Assembly (NCBI GenBank): GCA_025331125.1
Contig: JAOALB010000150.1
Coordinates: forward strand, 51,996 to 115,995
Direction of reading: 5' to 3'
Origin: Mycogone perniciosa
Lineage: Eukaryota; Ascomycota; Sordariomycetes; Hypocreales; Hypocreaceae
DNA: 64,000 nt
Below are positions 47,180 through 56,508 of the stretch, piece by piece. Each line of letters begins with the position of its first letter. Position 1 is the first letter of the stretch. The position numbers and the translations under genes were made by a program. The notes under the pieces are model-generated. The model made no database searches, was not told the origin of the DNA, and saw only the letters and a program-made list of their open reading frames with translations.

Positions 47180-49105
47180 TCAGGGAGCAATGGCTTCCAA
47201 CCCAGGCGGCCATGGAAAAACAACCTCCCTCCTTCGGCATCCCTCAAAAAAACACAAGCCCAGAAGCCAACGCTTGATGTATAGCCGGGGGACAGGGTCG
47301 CTAATTTGTCCCGCAAAGCCCATATGCCGCACTTCCAAGGACACGTGGCGATCTACGTCGTTGGTATAGTGCTTATCTGAGTCTTGGATTTCTGGACGAG
47401 ACGCTGTGAATATGAGGGCGGGCCCATTTCTTCGAGTTAGATTTAACTCATCGCTGTCTTTATCTCCCGTTTCCTCATCGCCGCTATTCCAAATGAAGAC
47501 AGCTTTATAGGAAGATGTCCGCCCGGAAGGTTCCCAGAGGGATCCTAGTCTTAGTGTCATTCCACGATCAATTGCGTTAACGAGCTCGGAGGCCATCATC
47601 CTCTTGTAACTCTCAGCGTAAGTCTCATTAGAGAAAATGTCGTCGGATACAAATAAAGAATCGCGTTGCAGATACCTTCGGATCCGACGCTCGAGAGGGA
47701 AGTGTTTGAGGGATCTCAGCTTATTCGCAAGTTGGGTAAGTCGTTTCCGCTTATGCAAGTCTAGCTTGCCTGTTGGGTTGTCCACCCACGATGGTTGCCG
47801 ATCGATTTCACGCGAGTAAATAACTCTACCGAGCTGCCATATATGACCCTTAGTTAATATGCCATCGGTCGTAAGTTTGACATGGATAAGTCGGCAACCT
47901 TTGTTGAACGATAGACTGCGCTTGTCCAGGGGAGAATAGAAACCCTTGAATGACTGTTGATTGAGGAATCTGGACACTGTCATTTGGGACGGCGAACCAT
48001 AAGCCTTTTTGTTACAGAGAATTTCCCCATTTAGAAGGTACATGGCCAACATCGAGAGACTGAGGCTGTGTTTTTTCCGTTGCAGCTCTTGGATGTTCAG
48101 ACGTATCGGATACTGACAACAATTGGCAGTGATTGCGAGGCGGTCCCATGGCTTTGCCACATTTCTGTTCTCAATATTGGATATAATAGTTGGAGACATA
48201 GATTCATGCTCTTCCAGAATAACGGTGTACCTCCCGGCTGTGGTGAGGACATGACGTATTGCCTCGCTCTCTTCCTGCGTCCGGAGCGGAATGTCCTGGA
48301 AAGCTAAACAGAGCCGAGTAGCCTCATAGGAAAAGTTCACTGAGTTGATACAAAGCTCTCCGTCAATATCACCGAAAATATTGACGGCGTAAGAGCGCTT
48401 CTGATTCTCTAAAGAGGATGGATGAGGAATGAGTAGTCTCATCGTATTCCCCGAGCGATAGCTCTCCTGGAATGTCCATGCTCTTGTCCACCACAGATCG
48501 CTCGTCACATCTCTTAGTAGCATGAGTGCCTTGCCCGCCTTCCTTCGAGTTGTTTCTTTGGAAAGTCGGAATCTTGGTGTCTGTCGACCCTGGGAGACAA
48601 GTTCACCACCAAGGATCTTAGCCAGGAGAGCCAATTCGTACTGAGACTCAATGGGTCTCCCCAATAATGCAACGGGGTGTTTGCTGAGCTTATACACAAG
48701 ATCCATAGTGTCTAAACCGTCGCGTTTCTGGTTACACATTAGGTGGTTGCATTCGATTTGGCTACACGTGCGCTGCTTGATACTGTGTCTGTCCATCCAT
48801 AGGAGGTTTAACTGAAACCTTCTCATGTATTTGAGAATGCGGTCGAAAACACAATCCCGAACCGGCGATGGATAGACCCGAGCTCGATCCCTAGTCTGCA
48901 CCCTGTAGCGACCCCTCCTGGGGTCTTCATGTTCAGACTCGGTCCAAGTATACGACAGGGCAACATAGTCTTGGGACGTGAATGCGTTGATCCAGCAACG
49001 TGCAAGCAGAGTAGGCTGATCGTTTTTTGGGCTAAAACACTCGAGATTTCTGATAAAGCTCAAAATCTTGTCTTGTGCTAGTTTGCTATCCTGGATGTCG
49101 AGCAT
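47180..49105 (-). CDS. HET-domain protein (heterokaryon incompatibility type)
   Basis: 641 residues, single exon from ATG at 49105-49103. The N-terminal HET domain shows YVALSYTWTESE, LLWMDRHSIKQ (the usual IDALCINQ/DR-type motif) and WWTRAWTFQES. The middle and C-terminal parts (about residues 250-641) are long, basic and without a domain I recognise, as in many HET proteins whose tails are specific to each lineage. Known HET-domain proteins trigger regulated cell death on recognition of non-self. It is divergent from the zinc-finger/PIF1-type gene, with 239 bp between the starts. Both sides of the pair carry the same dispersed repeat family. Confidence 0.85.
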   Translation of the reverse strand: MLDIQDSKLAQDKILSFIRNLECFSPKNDQPTLLARCWINAFTSQDYVALSYTWTESEHEDPRRGRYRVQTRDRARVYPSPVRDCVFDRILKYMRRFQLNLLWMDRHSIKQRTCSQIECNHLMCNQKRDGLDTMDLVYKLSKHPVALLGRPIESQYELALLAKILGGELVSQGRQTPRFRLSKETTRRKAGKALMLLRDVTSDLWWTRAWTFQESYRSGNTMRLLIPHPSSLENQKRSYAVNIFGDIDGELCINSVNFSYEATRLCLAFQDIPLRTQEESEAIRHVLTTAGRYTVILEEHESMSPTIISNIENRNVAKPWDRLAITANCCQYPIRLNIQELQRKKHSLSLSMLAMYLLNGEILCNKKAYGSPSQMTVSRFLNQQSFKGFYSPLDKRSLSFNKGCRLIHVKLTTDGILTKGHIWQLGRVIYSREIDRQPSWVDNPTGKLDLHKRKRLTQLANKLRSLKHFPLERRIRRYLQRDSLFVSDDIFSNETYAESYKRMMASELVNAIDRGMTLRLGSLWEPSGRTSSYKAVFIWNSGDEETGDKDSDELNLTRRNGPALIFTASRPEIQDSDKHYTNDVDRHVSLEVRHMGFAGQISDPVPRLYIKRWLLGLCFFEGCRRREVVFPWPPGLEAIAP

Positions 49106-49344
49106 GAGGGAGATGATTGATTTGCCATGGCTGCGAAGTGGATTGGCCCCAAGGTAAATTGGTCCATGTATATATATTGTATGATGTTACTTGCCTGCTC
49201 TTCTGTATGTTTTGATCATTCCCTCTTCTTCCCTTCCATATCACAGCTTATTTCCATCTCTGCTTTCCATTAACATTCCTGTTCTAGCTGCATCGCGACT
49301 ATCGGGCTTCCGCTACGTTCATTAATTGAAACCTTCGATACGGA
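49106..49344. promoter_or_regulatory. Shared divergent promoter of HET and PIF1-like genes
   Basis: 239 bp separate the two start codons, so both promoters must lie here or overlap. A TATATATA-like string near 49165-49180 is the only obvious core element. Confidence 0.45.
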
Positions 49345-51408
49345 ATGGCCATAGATTGGAAACTGATGGCTCGAGCGTGGGCAAGTCGAACTAACTTGGG
49401 AAGCTTCACCACTCGTGGTCTGTCTCACTCGTATCGAGCGGCCTATCGTATACACAGCTTTTTGGAGTCCCTAGTGAGTCGAGTGCCCTCGATTCATCTT
49501 CTTGACGGTATCCGTGGTCGCGTAACATGGGCCGCCGCAGCCACGATTTCTCAGCCGGAGCTAGCGTTGAAGACAAAACGCTGTGAACTGTGCGACCTAG
49601 AATTTCCAACAGCTAAAGCGCTTCAACAGCACATCAGAGGTTCGAGCCGACATACCTACTGTTGCTTGCGATGCAAGATATCTTTCAATTCAGATGAAGC
49701 TCTTCAGCGGCATATTCACGAATCTGCGAGGCATAACATATGCGGCCAATGTGATCATAGACCAGATTTCGGCTCCCTAAAAAAGCTTGAGAAACATAAC
49801 AAGAAGGTTCACCAGGGGAGAGGCACTCCTCTTGAGCAATTCTTTCTATCCTCTCAAAGTCGCTGCGAGGATCCAAAGCTTTCAGCCGAGCAAGAACGTG
49901 TGGTCGAACTTGCTGCGAAGGGCCACAACATCTTTTACACTGGCTCAGCAGGCTGCGGCAAATCTACTGTGTTGCGTGGCATTAGAAGATGTCTTTCAGA
50001 TTTGGGGAAACAGGTTTATATTATGGCACCAACAGGCAGAGTCGCCATAGCTAATGGCGGTACAACAACCTGGACTTTTGCAGGGTGGACACCAAATTCC
50101 CACAAGAAGAAATTGTCAGAGCTAAAGGAAAAAATGAAGAAGAAAATTCTGAAGCGGCTAATGGCGGTCGATACGATCATTATTGACGAGATAAGCATGG
50201 TTGAAAACCTACATTTTGAGCGGTTGAACGAAGTTATGAAAGCGGCGCGCGAGTCTTCTCTCCCTTTCGGTGGGGCCCAGGTAATCGTAACAGGCGATTT
50301 CTGTCAGCTGCCCCCCGTTAAACCTTTTCGCCACTGCATTAAATGCGGCAGCGATCTCATATCGGATCCAATGGAACAGACCTATACATGCCTTAATAAG
50401 AGTTGTTGTGCTTCATATCGCGATGTTGATAAGTGGGCCTTCCGTAGCAAGGCGTGGAAAGAGTGTGATTTCCATCATATACAACTCGAGGCTATTTATC
50501 GACAGAAAGACTTGAAGTTCATCAAGTTGTTGGAGAAGTGCCGACTGGGCTTGCCATTCAGCAGTTTCGACATCGACCTACTCACTCACCATGAAACGCC
50601 AAATATTAATCACGCGGTGAGGCTTTATTGTACGCGCGAGGAGGTGCGTAAGGTCAATGACATGGAGCTTCAGCGTCTTCAAACCTTCCCCCAGAAATAC
50701 CAGTGTCTCGACTTATTTTCTTGGAACAGGCATCTCCATCCATATCTAGAACACTATGGGCAGAAGAATCCAGACGGATCTCTACGGGCCCTTGGGGATC
50801 ATAGCTTCGAACGTCGGCTTGAGCTTAAGGAAGGAATGTTAGTCGTGTTGTTGACCAACATTGACTTGGACAGAGGTCTATGCAATGGTGCTCAGGGCAT
50901 TGTCACTGGGTTTGAACCATACAATAGTTTCGGGCTTCCCCGCAAAGTCACCTTGGAGGATCTCCCAATTTACTGGCAAGACCCATCCGGATCGCTTGAG
51001 GAAGCACAAATTAGAGAATACGCCGAGACATGTACGGAGAGACGCGGCTGGCCTATCGTGCAGTTCCACAACGGTACCAAGCGTACGATCTACCCGGATT
51101 GCCATATGCTACTACTTGGGGATGAGAGGCCATACTCGGTAATAGCTCGAACCCAGGTTCCACTCGCACCAGGTTGGGCACTTAGTGTCCACAAATCCCA
51201 GGGAATGACATTAGACAGAGTGATTGTTAATCTAACACAGGTGTTCGAAGATGGCCAAGTTTATGTGGCCTTATCGCGAGCAAGGTCGCTGGAGGGCTTA
51301 AGAGTAGAGGGTAATCCAGCTCGGCTAGGTCATTTTCGGGGGAATGAGCAGGTCATTGCATTTCTAAAGGAGAAGTTTGGCGAGCGCATGGGGGTTGTTA
51401 AAGAATGA
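49345..51408 (+). CDS. Zinc-finger/PIF1-type DNA helicase
   Basis: 687 residues, one exon. Residues 80-103, 107-130 and 133-156 form three C2H2-type fingers (CELCDLEF, CCLRCKISF, CGQCDHRPDF). The helicase part follows: Walker A TGSAGCGKST at about 199-208, Walker B IIIDEISM at about 278-285, GDFCQLPPV (motif III), a CxxC zinc insertion (CIKCGSDL and CLNKSCC), ALSVHKSQGMTLD (motif V) and YVALSRARS (motif VI). PIF1 helicases unwind DNA 5' to 3'. Most cellular PIF1 proteins lack N-terminal fingers; this fusion occurs in fungal accessory genes. No Helitron Rep domain is present. All motifs are intact. It is divergent from a HET gene. Confidence 0.88.
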   Translation: MAIDWKLMARAWASRTNLGSFTTRGLSHSYRAAYRIHSFLESLVSRVPSIHLLDGIRGRVTWAAAATISQPELALKTKRCELCDLEFPTAKALQQHIRGSSRHTYCCLRCKISFNSDEALQRHIHESARHNICGQCDHRPDFGSLKKLEKHNKKVHQGRGTPLEQFFLSSQSRCEDPKLSAEQERVVELAAKGHNIFYTGSAGCGKSTVLRGIRRCLSDLGKQVYIMAPTGRVAIANGGTTTWTFAGWTPNSHKKKLSELKEKMKKKILKRLMAVDTIIIDEISMVENLHFERLNEVMKAARESSLPFGGAQVIVTGDFCQLPPVKPFRHCIKCGSDLISDPMEQTYTCLNKSCCASYRDVDKWAFRSKAWKECDFHHIQLEAIYRQKDLKFIKLLEKCRLGLPFSSFDIDLLTHHETPNINHAVRLYCTREEVRKVNDMELQRLQTFPQKYQCLDLFSWNRHLHPYLEHYGQKNPDGSLRALGDHSFERRLELKEGMLVVLLTNIDLDRGLCNGAQGIVTGFEPYNSFGLPRKVTLEDLPIYWQDPSGSLEEAQIREYAETCTERRGWPIVQFHNGTKRTIYPDCHMLLLGDERPYSVIARTQVPLAPGWALSVHKSQGMTLDRVIVNLTQVFEDGQVYVALSRARSLEGLRVEGNPARLGHFRGNEQVIAFLKEKFGERMGVVKE

Positions 51409-51849
51409 CTGAACCATTAATATAAGATGTGCAATATTATAGTGTTTCTAACAGAAAGCCAATACTTGACATCCATGCTTTCTACAACTCGTTTCGCTCC
51501 AGGACACTTGCAATCGTTAGACAGCAATCATGGGGAAAGGGTATCGGAGTTTTAGTTCTTGAAGTTAACTGAAGATCCGGGCTCGATATCGTCTTAAACT
51601 GTAGTTCAAAATAAAGCAGGTATTGCGGGCCGCATGGAAGACGGCTGAATCGTGCCTCGGATTGCGGTGACCTATCAGCTCTCCACATCTTCCACCATCG
51701 ACGCGCCGATAGTGCAATAGAGCATGTCACCCGGGGTTTGACGGTGTTGTAGTTGACAAATGGAAGTGTCCGTATGTTGCTCGGCTGACCGCCAGGCGAA
51801 GTTCGTGCATTATTAGCGCATGAAGTCCGAGCTGCTTTGAGGTAGGGGC
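51409..51849. other. Gene-free interval
   Basis: 3' flanks of the PIF1-like gene and of the LINE remnant (convergent). Nothing else recognised. Confidence 0.4.
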
Positions 51850-53363
51850 CTAGTCCTTGCGTCGGTGATAGTTTCCAGTTGTTCCCGAACCTGACAAAGT
51901 TCCTCCTTGGTGTCTCGGAGGTCTCATTGTGTCTCTCCCACTTGTATGTATAGTTCCCGGATCTTCCTGTTTGCTAATCGTACTGCTTTGCTTGATGACC
52001 TTTTCTTTCAGTTCTCTCATCTCGTCGCTAGACTTATTTAACAACTCCAACACCCCCACCTTGTCTACATCGCCATTGTTGCGAGTCTGCCTGCCCTCCC
52101 CGGTTCGTTCAACTTCCTGTTGTTTGCGGGCTCGGCGCCTGATGGCTGCAAGTGTGGGAGTTCAGTCGTCCGGTTCTGGAAGGGCTGCTCCAAGCTTGGC
52201 TTGTTTGTCAGCTGCTTCGTTCCCTGAGATGCCTAAGTGGCCAGGGCACCAGCGGAGCTGTACTTTTCGTGGTTGGGCTAGTTTTTGGAAGGCTAGCGCA
52301 ACAGCGTGTGAGGACTCCGAGGGAACTCCCTGTAGGCTAGATAGAGCGGAAGTGCTGTCAATACAGACCGTGATCTTAGTTGATAGCCTGAGACGAATAG
52401 CCGCGCGGAGGCCTTCCAGAGCGCCGTGTAGCTCACCGTCGTATACCTTTGCTGGCCTTAGTCGGCCGTGCCCAGTAATTTTCAGCTCACGGCCGTAGTA
52501 TATAGCATATCCCCACCCCACAGCACCATTGGAGAGCTGTGAGCCGTCAGAGTAGACTACAGTCTGGTAATCTGTAGCGTTCGCCCAGCTGAGGAATTCT
52601 TTCGCTGCCTCTTGTTTGCTAGGTGGCTGCTTTGAGCTGTTGGATATATTCCGGATCAGAAGGCTGGGCCTAGCGCAGTGTGTTCGGCAGATGCTTGCAG
52701 TCCGCTGAAGGCGGGACCAGTGGGTTAGTTGGGCTTGCTCTCGCCCGGGTTTGCCTCCACGCTCAAGAATCCATGGCGCCTTTATAGTGGCGGGCGAGCA
52801 CGATGTAGTGGGCCGTCGGGTGTCAGGGTCAATTTCGTGCCCTGCTTTCCTTACTGCCTGTAGGTATTCCTCTTCTAAGCCTTGGAGCCAGGCTGAGAAG
52901 CGTAGTTGCCATGTCTTGAATTCGATGGGCGGCATACCCCTTTCGCGGTAGAGGGCATTCCGCAGCGTCGTTCTCGAAGTTAGAAGGATGGCCCTGATAG
53001 CTTGTAAGAGCGATTGCTGTTGCTGGTAAAGGATGAGGTGGATCCCGGTTCGCATAATTTTTCCAGCCCTCTTTATTGATGGAGCTGGATGGCCTGGAAA
53101 CATGCTTCCTTCCCGTAGAGCAGGGTGGGTTCCATGCAATCTAAGGCAGTCGGAAGGGCTGCCTCTAGCAGAGGTCCGTCGTAGCTGTTTGTTAGGCTTA
53201 GTAGGTGCAAGGCTAGAGCACTAGCCTTGATAGCCGGACTTATCCACATGAACTTTAGATTTGAGCCCGCGGTCGAACCAAGGCCTAAGCCGACAATTAC
53301 CTGCTCGGGGCATTGCTTACTTACTGTGCCTTGGTATTTAAGCTTTTTTCTGCCAATCTTCAA
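51850..53363 (-). mobile_element. 5'-truncated non-LTR retrotransposon (Tad/LINE-like) with RNase H
   Basis: The minus-strand frames contain the tail of a reverse transcriptase ORF (ALDCMEPTLLYGKEACFQ, with a frame break near 53139-53073), a linker region and a full RNase H domain: YSDGSQLSNGAVGWGYAIYY, the DGELHGALEGL glutamate, CIDSTSALSS and GHLGISGNEAADKQAK. A TGA follows ALPEPDD (near 52160), and a basic tail continues in frame after it. The catalytic RT core and gag-like ORF1 are missing, as is usual for 5'-truncated LINE insertions. It is not mobile by itself. Confidence 0.8.
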
Positions 53364-53399
53364 TATTACTTAACCCGTTGTCCCGCAATGGCTTGTGCA

Positions 53400-53660
53400 C
53401 AAGGGCTAGTATGAATCCCAACCAATAAATATAGCGACATGCAGTGACCCTGGGTGCCTTAACGGGGGTATACGCGTAGACGCCGAAGACAGGTCATGCG
53501 AGTGAAGGAAAAACCGCAGCGCACTAACAAACAAACACCTCATATATGTGGATTTGTTAGTATGCAGTGTTTACTTTCAATCTCTTGGTGATGTACCTAG
53601 GTGAGAGTTCCTGGCGATGAAGGCTATTAGAAGATAAAAAGTAGGATGATGTTCTGGGAT
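53400..53660 (+). repeat. Dispersed repeat, copy B (left half)
   Basis: Matches the first part of copy A (46254-46545) with GTATGAATCCCAAC, GACATGCAGTGACCCTGGGT and TTGTTAGTATGCAGTGTTTAC-type sequence, with short indels. It abuts the 5'-truncated end of the LINE remnant. The right half of the repeat is not here but at 55322. Confidence 0.75.
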
Positions 53661-53861
53661 AATGATTAGCGAAGGCTGAACAAGCGATGTCTGTAGGTAT
53701 TCGTAAGATTGGTATGGTGGAGAATGAAGACAGAGTGGAATTAGCCACATTGGTGGCTTGACCCGGAAAACCCCACTACCGATGCCAATGCCTTTTCCAG
53801 ACTCGAAGCAGCTTGATTGCGGGGACCTGCTTAGCTATTGAGGGCATAATACGGAGTACTG

Positions 53862-54410
53862 TTACTAGTAATAGAGAGAATTAGCTGGACGCGAAGATAA
53901 AAATAAAATATTAGTAATTTCTTTAATGATTTAAAATGGTTCCTAGTAACCCGAATGCAAAATGAAGATGGTACTGGTAATACATTACACTGTTTATATT
54001 AAATACTAGTAATTTCTTTTATACTTTAAAATTATTTCTAGTAACCCAAAAAATTAAAAGTAGAATATTACTAGTAATATATTACCCTGCTTAAATTGAC
54101 TACCAGTAACATAATCTATTAGGTTACTAGTAGCTTTAGTGTCCTGGTAACCGCTTTTAATAGGATTAACTTTAATACCAGTGGTCTAGGGGTACTGCTA
54201 ATTTTCATTTTTAGGTTACTGGGAATTGTTGGGCGGTTAATAAACTTACTGGTAATAAATCACCTCTAGTTACTGGAAGTAAGGTACCTCCCTATTACAC
54301 GTACTGGTAGTTAATCGTAAACATGCATGAGTTACTGGTAATATACCCTTGGGATTTGCTATTTATGTTAAAATAAGCACGCTTAAAATACTTTTTACTG
54401 GTACTCCGTA
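53862..54410. repeat. AT-rich array of TTACTRGTAA-type palindromes
   Basis: At least 15 copies of TACT(A/G)GTA or close variants, many as TTACTAGTAA or TTACTGGTAA, occur within about 550 bp. Two blocks of about 96 bp (from 53912 and from 54008) are tandem copies of each other. The array ends shortly before the orphan gene at 54659. Confidence 0.8.
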
Positions 54411-54658
54411 GTTGGGAAATACTGCAGAATTTCCCCACTCGTGTCGCGGGATACAGATTTGCCTTGAGACTATTAATTTCAAAAAGAAGCACTCACTTAT
54501 TGGGCACTCTATAAAGACGAGCAAGCATCCAATGCAAACGCATATATGACGCTGGGGGTCGGCTTCGGGCGTAAGCGCTGAGTTTCTCTATTGCAGAGAA
54601 CTGCCAGAGTGCACTTCATCACTGCCCTCTACCGCCATTGAGCATCACTGACCCTTGC

Positions 54659-55150
54659 ATGGGCCCTGCCGAGACTAGGTTATGTGAGCAGTGGTTTCTC
54701 ATGGCGACCGGGAATTACGCGAGCACGACCGGCAACATCAACATCATCATGTGCATTAACAGGATCAATATCTGCATCGTGTGCGACAAGTGCATCGACC
54801 GCACCTACCTTTGCGAGGACAGAGTCAAGAACTTGGGCGTCACGACCGTCTTTCGGCCGACCCACTGCATCGACAAGCAGATTTTCACGTACACATACTA
54901 CGGCGAGTGTGCAGAGATCATCACCAAGTCCGGCAAGACGTTCGACGAGTATATCGAGATGGCCAAGGGCGACATAACGCAGTACATCACCAGCTTATTG
55001 AGGTGCAGCGACATCATCGTGTTGAGCTCGCCCTCGGGGAAGTACGTGTGGCATCCGGAGGAGTTCACCAACTCTGTCACCAATAAGAAGGGCGGACAGC
55101 AACTAGACGAGGGTGTAGGCTACTGCTGTCGTGAGTATCACCACCATTAA
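54659..55150 (+). CDS. GC3-rich cysteine-containing orphan protein
   Basis: 163 residues from the first in-frame ATG (54659). The frame opens slightly upstream without an ATG. Codon third positions are mostly C or G through the frame, although the DNA on both sides is AT-rich, and this supports a real gene. It has 12 cysteines (for example IVCDKCIDRTYLC, HCIDKQ, GYCCREYHHH), no signal peptide at the chosen start and no motif I know. Missing 5' exons with a signal sequence are possible, because the start is unsupported beyond the ATG. Conserved-looking patches are ECAEIITKSGKTFDEYIEMA and VWHPEEF. It sits between the two halves of the dispersed repeat (B and C). The function is unknown. Confidence 0.55.
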   Translation: MGPAETRLCEQWFLMATGNYASTTGNINIIMCINRINICIVCDKCIDRTYLCEDRVKNLGVTTVFRPTHCIDKQIFTYTYYGECAEIITKSGKTFDEYIEMAKGDITQYITSLLRCSDIIVLSSPSGKYVWHPEEFTNSVTNKKGGQQLDEGVGYCCREYHHH

Positions 55151-55321
55151 GGCCGTCGTATATCAGCATGAACAAAATCCACTACCATCGGCAAGCTGAT
55201 GTTCTGCAATATCAGAAATTAGGTTATATATGCGATAATGTTACAAGTTAGGAAAATGAATGTATTACAGCAAATAGGGGGTATTTGGACGGAATGGGTA
55301 AAGGAATAGTAGGGGAGTCTG

Positions 55322-55475
55322 AATAGGTTAAGCACCTATGGTGCAAGAAGACGACCATATCAATTAGCAAGTACAAATCTAGCCATCAAATTCTCCGCCT
55401 TTTGCCTTCTTTCGCTTCACTGGGCTGCCTTATATTCCGTTTCCTCCGGGGTGGAATTGGCGCTACGATTACGGC
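55322..55475 (+). repeat. Dispersed repeat, copy C (right half)
   Basis: Matches the right end of copy A (about 46573-46725): GGTTAAGCA, AATTAGCAAGTAC, TTCGCTTCACTGGGCTGCC and GTTCCGTTTCCTCC. Similarity fades about 30 bases after the last block. Confidence 0.75.
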
Positions 55476-56508
55476 ACGACCCGCCCACGCCAAGCTCAAG
55501 GGACCGATGGCTTCGGATCGCAATGCTTCCGAATCACAACCTGCCACGTCTCCGGAATCAATAGGCCGGTTGAGCATGCGAATATGAGCATGCTTAATCA
55601 CGATCGGGCCACAGCTGTGACTGTCGTTCCGCTGTAACCCTTCCTGGTGAAATTACTATTAGTTAAGGCTGATGCCAATGCCGCGAGAAACGTATTTTCT
55701 CGATGTATTCTAAATGGAAGAACTCTGTGCATGCTCTCTGCCGATCGGTTAGCTCGTGGCCCTAAATCAGCGTTCCTGAAACGGACCTTCACGTTGGTGG
55801 TTATAATAGATCTTGCGCCATCTAAGCTAGTCCTTATTCTAGCTGGCGTCGCCGCCATCGCGTGCCTGTGGCTGTGGGTGTCAGCATGAGATTCACTTAT
55901 CTCGCGACTTCAGCCCAAAGTCGTATCCCCTTGACGGTGGTAAGGCACCACAGCCGTACTCGCCCCACTGCTAAGCAGTACTTTATTGGCTATAATATAT
56001 TCAGTGCCGACGTTGGTACATATTAAATTGCTGGTACTTCGATTACATGCTAAAGTTAGTCAGCAAGCAATGTAATCTATAGAGAGAGTTCTCTGATTGG
56101 TTGGATTTGCCGGGTCTACTTCGGAGGTGCCTTACCAGTATTCGGCTAATGACTCACTAGTAAAGAGAAAAAGGTGTATGGACTTCACAGTCGAATAAGC
56201 GATATACCTATTAATACTGTTATAGAATCGTGCCCGACAGCCTCTTTAAGATATTATACCCTAGGTCGACTGACCATGCCAACGGGGAACCCGAGGTTGA
56301 GGAGGTGTTAAACCTTGAGAGTCATTCTGAGGGAACGTCGATCTAACCATGGCAGCATTTCTGCTGTGCAAAAATAATACAGGAAAACCAGGTAAAGACT
56401 CTGCCACACCTCGGAGGTCATCGCCTTTCCCACTTCAGCTGCGCGAGAGCAGAAACTGGTTTGATGAGCAAAGAGCCAATGCGTGTGGTTGACTGTCCCC
56501 CATCATTT
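55476..56508. other. Gene-free interval
   Basis: A short open frame at 55647-55889 (+) ends with a membrane-like helix (LVLILAGVAAIACLWLWV) and may be the tail of a lost membrane protein; there is no further support. The rest holds nothing recognisable. Confidence 0.35.

Noticed and set aside
49345..51408. Reading the PIF1-like gene as a Helitron
   Set aside because: No rolling-circle Rep domain is present, and no CTRR end with hairpin was seen close to the gene.
52152..52498. Plus-strand frames over the LINE remnant
   Set aside because: They are shadows of the RNase H domain on the minus strand.
54659..55150. Calling the orphan a killer toxin or secreted effector
   Set aside because: No signal peptide and no known toxin fold or motif can be seen, so no such function is claimed.
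55647..55889. Frame ending in a membrane helix
   Set aside because: Only one helix and no conserved block; it could be the tail of a lost membrane protein, but this cannot be shown.
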